Shown piece after piece: positions 18,714 to 23,947 of a stretch of DNA of 23,947 bases. The stretch lies in contig NAVB01000509.1 of the NCBI GenBank assembly GCA_002179805.1, forward strand, positions 1 through 23,947. The letters run 5' to 3'. The translations under genes and the position numbers were made by a program. The notes under the pieces were generated by a model. That model did not search any database and was not told the DNA's origin. It saw only the letters and a program-made list of their open reading frames with translations. This stretch comes from Acanthamoeba lenticulata. Lineage: Eukaryota > Discosea > Longamoebia > Acanthamoebidae. Every line of letters begins with the position of its first letter. Position 1 is the first letter of the stretch.

Positions 18714-20091
18714 TTACTCGTCAGCCTCCTCGGCGGCGGGGGCCTCAGCGGCGGGGGCGTCAGCAGCCTCCTGCTCGGCCTTCTTGAAGACACCCTCGTA
18801 GATGCGCGGGTTGTGGAGGAGCGCCTTGTAGTAGGCAGCGCGCTGCTTCTTGATCTGCTTGGACTTCTTGAAGTGCTCCCTCTTGCGGGCGAGGATGGCA
18901 TCCTTCTTCTCAGCGCGAGCTCGCTCCTGGAGGATCTGGTTCCTGATGCGGGACTGCTCGTAGGGGTTGAGCTTGATCATGACACCACGGTTCTTCAGGG
19001 GGTTCTTCTTGCGGGGAAGAACGGTCTGGGTGCGCTTGGCCGGGCGGAGGCGGCTCTGGACCTCATCGGAAGTCATGATGCGGGTGAGATCGGCGTTGGT
19101 CAGCAGAGGACGGGGCAGCACGAAGTGCGACTTCTCAGTCGACTTCTTCGAGTAGGTGCCGTAGATGGCATCGAGCTTCTCGAAGGCATCCTTGGTCCAG
19201 ATGATGAAACGGCCGAGGTGACCACCAGGAGCGACCTGGAGGAGGTTCATGCGCTCAACGCTGCAGAGCTCAACGCCGGGGATGTTCCTGTTGTTTGTTT
19301 AAAGAGGTAAATATGTTAAAATGGTACCAATGAATGGGGCTACATGGTATAATGTGGATTGGCCTACCTGAAGGCGAAGACGAGCGGGCTCTTCTGATCG
19401 TAGATCACGAGGGGACCACGCCTCTGGACGCGGCGCCTGTTCCTCATCTTACCCTTACCGCTGCGGATCTTGCGGGAATCCTTGACCTTCTCAACGTCAT
19501 CGTAGGCGTTGAGCTTCTTGAGGAGGGCCACGGCGTGCTTGGTCTTGGTGACATCCTTGGTAGCCTCGGGGGCGACGACGAGCGGGATCTCAGGGACGTT
19601 GTAGATGTGGTGACCACGGGCCATGACGAGCGAGGTCACAGCCGAGGCAGCGAGGGCCGAGCAGAGAGCGAAACGCTTCTGGTTGACGTTGATCTTGCGG
19701 TGCCACCTCCTGTAGGTCTTGGTGGGGGCGAACATACGACCACCGCGGCACATGTTGCCGAAGGCACCCTGGCCAGCGCGGTGGGTACCACCACCGGGCA
19801 CGCGGGGAATACGGGCGACGGCGCGACCGGTACCCCACGACTCAGCCGACGACTGCATGCCAGCGCGGCGAGCCACGGCGTAGGCCTGGCGACGGTTCTT
19901 GGCGATAGCCGAGTGAACCTCCTGCACCACATCGGGGCGGATGGGCGAGGTGAAGACGGCGGGGAGCACAACAGTGGCGGCCTTGCCTTCACCACCGCGG
20001 ACCTGAACGAGAGGACGAGAGGCCTAGAGGAAAAGTGTAAGAGGCTGACTGAATTCATAGCAAAAAGATGGAGCTAAGGCAGCCATACCAT
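18714..20091 (-). CDS. RPL4: 60S ribosomal protein uL4 (RPL4)
   Basis: Three coding exons, 20091-20089 (ATG only), 20023-19368 and 19287-18714, give 410 aa, within the usual 360-430 range of eukaryotic uL4. Recognised blocks are [23 protein letters not shown] near residue 25, [22 protein letters not shown] (the conserved tunnel loop region), [24 protein letters not shown] across the second intron, [14 protein letters not shown], and an Ala/Glu-rich C-terminus. uL4 sits in the large subunit and its loop lines the peptide exit tunnel. The start is fixed because ATG is followed at once by GTATGG, an acceptor CTCTAG precedes GCC TCT CGT, and reading through the intron hits a stop. The intron directly after ATG resembles the intron position seen in many ribosomal protein genes. 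The leader is pyrimidine-rich. Confidence 0.96.
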
Positions 20092-20103
20092 TGTTGTACG
20101 ACG

Positions 20104-20161
20104 AGGATAGAAAGGAGAGGAAAGAAAAAAAAGGACGATACAGTCTTGCCCGGTTTTTTTA
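20104..20161 (-). promoter_or_regulatory. RPL4 core promoter/leader: A-rich TATA-like element and pyrimidine tract
   Basis: Read on the minus strand, a TATA-like ATAAAAAAA (20161-20153) is followed some 20-25 nt later by an uninterrupted-looking pyrimidine tract (about 20133-20104). The RPL4 ATG comes shortly after. A pyrimidine tract at the transcript start is the 5'TOP pattern of ribosomal protein mRNAs in animals; here it is only a resemblance. No transcription start is known from the sequence. Confidence 0.4.
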
Positions 20162-20295
20162 TCGTTTCATCACTTCATCTCCGTCGAGAGTTTTCTCTGG
20201 CATTCGAAGAACGCGAAAAAATGGAGGAATGATTTCGGCAACAAGGGCGAGGAGCAGGAAGGCTTGGCAGACGAGCGTGTTTGCCTGGGCCAAGC

Positions 20296-20301
20296 TTTAT
20301 T
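20296..20301 (-). terminator. Polyadenylation signal AATAAA of the mucin-like gene
   Basis: AATAAA on the minus strand begins 7 nt after the TAA stop of the mucin-like surface gene, so the 3' UTR would be very short. The context is otherwise GC-rich, which makes a chance hit less likely. Confidence 0.6.
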
Positions 20302-20307
20302 ACGACT

Positions 20308-20895
20308 TTAGTCGTTGACGATGCGAATGTAAGAGTCCCTCCTCGAGCGGCGGTAGAAGAGCACTCCCACCACGACCGCGATGATAACAACAGCGAGACC
20401 ACCCACAACACCACCAGCGATGGCCGCGATCTCCCACACCGGCAAGTCCAGCACGTCGTTGGACGAGCTGGAGCTCGACGGCGACGGCGAGGCCGAGCGC
20501 CACGGCGTCACGCTGAGCGAAGGCGTAGGCGAGTGCGTCGCGCCGAACGAGATGGACGCCGTGGCCGACGGCGTGGCCGAGTGCGAGGGCTCGTGAGAGG
20601 GCGAGCGCGTCACCGCAGTGACCGACGGCGTGGCCGAGTGCGAGGAACCGTGAGAGGGCGACGGCGAGCGCGTCATCGCCGTGGCCGACGGCGTGGCCGA
20701 GTGAGAGGGCTCGCGAGAAGGCGACGGCGTGGGCGAAACAGTGACGTTGGCCGGAGACGGCGAGGCCTCCATGGCCGGCGAGGGCGAACCCGAGGCCGAC
20801 GGCGACATGGACGTGGCGGCGAGCACGGGAAGGCCGAGCGAGGCCGGAACGGCCAGGAGGAGGGCGACAGTCACGAGAACAGCGACGAACGTCAT
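20308..20895 (-). CDS. Mucin-like Ser/Thr/Pro-rich type I membrane protein
   Basis: A single-exon frame of 195 residues. Residues 1-27 are a signal peptide (FVAVLVTVALLLAVPASLG core). Residues ~28-150 are almost entirely Ser, Thr, Pro and Ala, in imperfect repeats of about 20 residues built around EPSHSATPSATAMTRSPS. This is the composition of a heavily O-glycosylated stalk. It ends in a Ser run, then LDLPVWEIAAIAGGVVGGL, a membrane helix (~155-180), and a short basic tail, YRRSRRDSYIRIVND. There is no globular domain, so a role as a spacer or glycocalyx component is inferred from composition. The membrane-helix start closely resembles that of the MAM-domain protein at 14011-15361. It lies 210 nt downstream of the DCAF1 stop on the same strand. 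Confidence 0.8.
   Translation of the reverse strand: MTFVAVLVTVALLLAVPASLGLPVLAATSMSPSASGSPSPAMEASPSPANVTVSPTPSPSREPSHSATPSATAMTRSPSPSHGSSHSATPSVTAVTRSPSHEPSHSATPSATASISFGATHSPTPSLSVTPWRSASPSPSSSSSSNDVLDLPVWEIAAIAGGVVGGLAVVIIAVVVGVLFYRRSRRDSYIRIVND
20565..20700 (-). repeat. Three imperfect tandem repeats in the mucin-like gene
   Basis: The block CCGACGGCGTGGCCGAGTG (plus strand) recurs at 20565, 20622 and 20685, a spacing of 57 and 63 nt. Both spacings are multiples of three, so the repeats stay in frame and encode the SHSATPSxTAxTRSPS units. Confidence 0.85.
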
Positions 20896-21105
20896 TACGA
20901 GCGGGCAGGGATGGGGCGGACTCTACTCGGGGCGGGCGGAGCGACACGAATGCCCCAACACAAGAAAGATTGAGGAAAGCAGCTCAACGGTCGACCCATA
21001 TTACCATAGAAGGAATCACAATTACAAGGTAACCAAAAAAGGTACGAAAAAGGAGTTGGCGCTAAGCTCGATGTCGTCAAATAAACAAACAGAAGCTCCA
21101 CACCA

Positions 21106-23857
21106 TCAGTAGTCGTCTGTGTCCTCTTCCTCCGAGGTGTTGCCCAACATATTGAGCAAGTCTTCGAGGCCATCGCCAGCCAGCAATCCACCGCCTCCAC
21201 CGTCATCGTCGTCGTCATCGCCGTCCCCAAAGGCGTCCATGTCCCCAAAATCGTCGCCCATGCCGTCCACGTCATCTACATCGTCCTCTTCGTCCCCGCC
21301 AAAGCCGTCCTCGTCCACGTCGTCGTCGTCCTCCACCTCGTCATCGCTGTCGTAGGCGTCCGGTCGCTTGCGGCCCACCTCGTACAGGCGCACCACCGAG
21401 TCCGAGTACGTGTTGGGCGAGTACTCCACCAGCGCGATGTAGTTGTCCGGCGCCACCACATGGCTCCCCGGCCGTCCCTGCGGGTCTGCGCTCCATGCAC
21501 CGCGCGCGTGTCGTGTCGTGTCGTGTCGTGTCGTGCGCGTGTTGGCTGTGAGCGCGTGTTGTGTGGCACATGGAGCGCGTGGGCGAAAGGGAAGGGCCGA
21601 AGGACGCACCGGGGTCGGGGACGTCGAGGGCGAGGTCGTAGATGGTCTTTTCGACGTCGACGGACGCGATGTGGGAGTAGTCCGACGCGTCGAGCGTCAC
21701 GAACAGGTTCTGCTGCGGCATGTGCGGCCGCCTTTACGTCGTGTCGCGCGTGCGTCAGCTCCGGCGAGACGACGTCAACAAAAACGAGGACAAGGAAAAG
21801 AAGAAGGAAACGAAGAAGGAAAAGAAGAAGAAAAAGAAGAAGGAAAGACGCACGTTTGGGTGACGCTCTCGTACTTGCGCGGGAAGCCGTACATGACGTC
21901 GCCCAGGCCGTTGAAGACGACGTTGGTCTTGTCGAGGACGGGCACCGTCTTGAGGAGCTTGAAGGTGTGGAGGTCCCACACCTCGCTGTTGATGACGACC
22001 TCGCGGCCCGACGGGTTGAAGACGCCGCTGCCGTAGTTGGTCAGGCGGTCGAACTTGTGGATGGCGCGCGAGTGGCGCGGGTCCCACAGGACGCCGTCGT
22101 TGAGGATGAGGTCGTCGAACGGGCTGAAGCAGGGCCGCATCATCGAGTGCCCGCGCGCGTAGTGGTGCCCGCCGGCGCCGCCCTCGTCGTAGGCGAGCGA
22201 CGCGAGCTTCTGGCCCGTCTGCACCGAGAAGAGCATCGTCGTCCGCTGGTTGTCGCTCCCCGCGATGATCGTCGACGTGTGGTTGAACACGCCCGTCTTG
22301 CAGTCGGCCAGCACGTACACTGCGTGCGCATGTGCGCGTGTGTGCGTTTGCGCGTGAGTCCCGGCTCGTACGCGTGTGTGTGTGAGTGCGCGTGTGTGCG
22401 GTCGTACCGGGCTCCTCGTCGCGGACGTTGGCGAGGTTGTCGGAGATGTCCCACATGCAGCCGTTGTCGTAGTGCGAGAACGTGAGCAAGTGCCGCCGGT
22501 TGTCCGACGGCACCATCGTCATCACGCTGTAGTCTGCAGACACGCGGCGGAGGCGATGAGCTCATCAAGAATCTCAAGAATTTCAAGAATTTCGAGGGAA
22601 GGGCGTGCGTGCCGTGGCACTGCCAGGAGCGGATGAGGGCGGTGGTCTCGATGTCAAAGACCTTGACGTCGCCGTCGTGGCTGCCGGCCAGGAGGCGGCT
22701 GTTGCTGTAGAAGGCCGTGCACGTGATCACCGACTCGTCGTCCCGGTACACGCGCACCGGCCGGAATCGGCTGTACACGTGCCGTCGCATCAGCTGCCCT
22801 CCTGCACGCGCGCACACGCATAAAAAGACACACGCGCGCGTGTGTGCGTGTGAGCAAGACACGCGCGCGCGGGTGTTGCAACGACCGGAAAAGAGGGTCG
22901 CACCCTTCATGCCGCCGTGCTGGGGCGTCGTGTTGAACTCGCGCGCCATCAGCCGCGACGCGACGTTGACCGGCGCCTTGAGGCCGCGCGGGAACGGCGT
23001 GTTGGACGGCGTCGGACATCTGTCCCGGGACAGCGCACGCCACGTCATCATCCACCAATCGGAAATCAGAAAAGACGATCCGCCGAAAAGCCAATCACGA
23101 ATCGAGCGGCGTACCGGTGGGGCTGGAGGAGGCTGAAGGGCGGGAGGGCGGCGATGGGCATCGGGCAGCGCTTGTGCTGGTCGACGCAGTACTGGACCAC
23201 CATCTTGTCGAGCGTGTTGCGCGCCGGCGCACTGCTGGTGTTGGCGCTGACAGCGGCGGCGGCGGACGTCGCCTCGCTGGGCAGCGGAGGCAGGCCGGCC
23301 TCCTCGGCCAGCATGGCCGCCGTCCGCGACAGGCCGTGCTTCCTGTCGGCCCCCGTCCCGTCAGTTTGCGCTCGCGTGTGTGTGTGTGTGTGCGCGTGTG
23401 TGCGGCGCGCGTGTGCGTGTGCGGTACCGGAGGTGCTCGCGGACGAGCTGGAGGAGTTCAGTGTCAGAGTAGGTGATGAGGGTGCTGTTGACGATCTTGG
23501 TCCGCTCGAGCTTGGAGAAGGTCGGGTCGATCGCGTCGTTGATGGTCAAGTTCACGTCCCGCTCCTTCTTCGTCGCCGTCTCCTTCCGCCCTGATGATCC
23601 ACCACGACCATCAGGATGATGAAGATGAAGATGATGAAGATGATGAAGGAGGAGGACAGTACCGGCGATCTTGTTGATGAGGTCGAGCGCGTAGTACTTG
23701 AACTGCTGGTGCTCGTTCATGTTGTCCGGCAGGATCGGGTCCCGCATGAGGTCCGGCAGGAGGCGCGTCGTGATGTGGAGCTTGGACAGGATCTGGCAGA
23801 TCGTCGGGTCCCGCGCGATGCCCAGCAGCGCCCGGCACGCCAGCGATCGAATCGTGT
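21106..23857 (-). CDS. DCAF1: DCAF1/VprBP homolog, CRL4 ubiquitin ligase substrate receptor (5' part beyond the window)
   Basis: Nine exons: 23857-23663, 23590-23428, 23342-23115, 23019-22904, 22801-22613, 22533-22408, 22319-21854, 21731-21610 and 21485-21106. They give about 660 residues, the C-terminal part of the protein. Family landmarks are in order: an armadillo-like end (DTIRSLACRALLGIARDPT), a LisH motif (TELLQLVREHLRKHGLSRTA), LDKMVVQYCVDQHKRCPMPI followed by PPFSLLQPHR, and VYSRFRPVRVYRDDE. Then comes a WD40 propeller including LNDGVLWDPRHSRAIHKFD, then VVRLYEVGRKR and a long Asp/Glu tail. In other eukaryotes DCAF1 docks on DDB1 and presents targets to CUL4-ROC1 in the nucleus. The first WDxR motif is kept as WDPR (22075-22086); the second reads WDLH (21967-21978). 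The intron 22612-22534 fits only with a GC donor. A further acceptor at 23858-23859 shows that the coding region continues upstream. Confidence 0.93.
21511..21535. repeat. (TCGTG)5 pentamer microsatellite in a DCAF1 intron
   Basis: Five perfect tandem TCGTG units within the intron 21486-21609, flanked by CG/TG-alternating sequence. It is not translated in the model. Confidence 0.9.
21791..21848 (-). repeat. Polypyrimidine (TTC/CTTTT-rich) tract in a DCAF1 intron
   Basis: On the plus strand this is an almost pure purine run of GAAGGAAAAGAAG-type units; on the coding strand it is a CTTCTTTT-type pyrimidine run. It lies just inside the donor end of the intron 21853-21732, far from the acceptor, so it is longer and differently placed than an ordinary acceptor tract. 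Confidence 0.8.
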
Positions 23858-23947
23858 CTGCCGCGCGCGCGCCAGCAAGCGTCAGACGCTCGCGGAACAA
23901 AGAACGAAGCGAAGCGAAAAGAGAAAGATAGAAAGAACGAAGCGGCG
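23858..23947 (-). other. Partial DCAF1 intron at the window edge
   Basis: On the coding strand this segment is pyrimidine-rich (TTCTTTCTATCTTTCTC type) and ends in GCGGCAG just before the exon whose first complete residues are IRSLACRAL. It behaves as the 3' part of an intron whose donor lies beyond the window. Confidence 0.65.

Noticed and set aside
18627..19310. A 227-codon plus-strand frame, Leu/Gly-rich
   Set aside because: It is the antisense shadow of RPL4 exon 3; RPL4 conservation is decisive.
20560..20712. Regularly spaced repeats that could suggest a CRISPR-like array
   Set aside because: The repeats are imperfect, in frame, and encode Ser/Thr/Pro units of a mucin-like protein in a eukaryotic genome; there are no unique spacers or associated genes.
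21460..22485. A 341-codon plus-strand frame, Arg/Val-rich
   Set aside because: It is antisense to well-conserved DCAF1 exons, crosses their introns and shows no domain of its own.

Overview
The window looks like nuclear genomic DNA of a free-living amoeba, most probably Acanthamoeba. Exons are GC-rich, and genes are densely packed on both strands. Coding regions are interrupted by many short GT-AG introns (about 40-200 nt). Low-complexity tails are rich in Ser/Pro/Ala/Gln, and the gene content fits: a PAS signalling protein, a RhoGEF with a CH domain, and an ankyrin-type repeat family rich in N-G-C-P-W. The species call is inference from style and gene content. No bacterial operons, RNA genes, CRISPR arrays or insertion sequences were seen. 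All exon models were derived by hand from splice signals, reading phase and family conservation.

Layout, left to right. (1) 984-1, minus: N-terminal part of a PAS-domain signalling protein that runs off the left edge. (2) 1606-2562, plus: single-exon type II membrane protein, probably a Golgi glycosyltransferase-like enzyme. (3) 2615-4341, plus: hydroxylysine kinase (APH fold), nine exon segments with one reading-frame discontinuity. (4) 4698-10844, plus: large CH-IQ-DH-PH Rho guanine nucleotide exchange factor, about 1675 aa in 11 exons, with a roughly 880-residue low-complexity tail. (5) 11114-11922, plus: F-box-like/ankyrin-type repeat gene broken by three frameshifts. (6) 12790-12104, minus: small Gly-rich protein of unknown function. 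(7) 13146-13655, plus: predicted tail-anchored membrane protein of unknown function. (8) 15361-14011, minus: MAM-domain type I membrane protein. (9) 16336-18328, plus: type I membrane protein with a bacterial-like choice-of-anchor-K-type ectodomain joined to CxCxC cysteine repeats. (10) 20091-18714, minus: ribosomal protein uL4 (RPL4), whose first coding exon is only the ATG. (11) 20895-20308, minus: mucin-like Ser/Thr/Pro-rich surface protein. (12) 23857-21106, minus: DCAF1/VprBP homolog, substrate receptor of CRL4 ubiquitin ligases, with its 5' part beyond the right edge.

The genes do not form one pathway. The most coherent theme is cell surface and signalling: three single-pass surface proteins (MAM, anchor-K/CxCxC, mucin-like) lie within about 7 kb around RPL4. 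The MAM and mucin-like proteins share a closely similar motif at the start of the membrane helix. The most interesting observations are the anchor-K plus CxCxC chimera, the shared transmembrane motif, the CH-IQ-DH-PH architecture, an altered DDB1-docking motif and a GC-AG intron in DCAF1, and the decayed ankyrin-type gene of a repeat type shared with giant viruses of amoebae.
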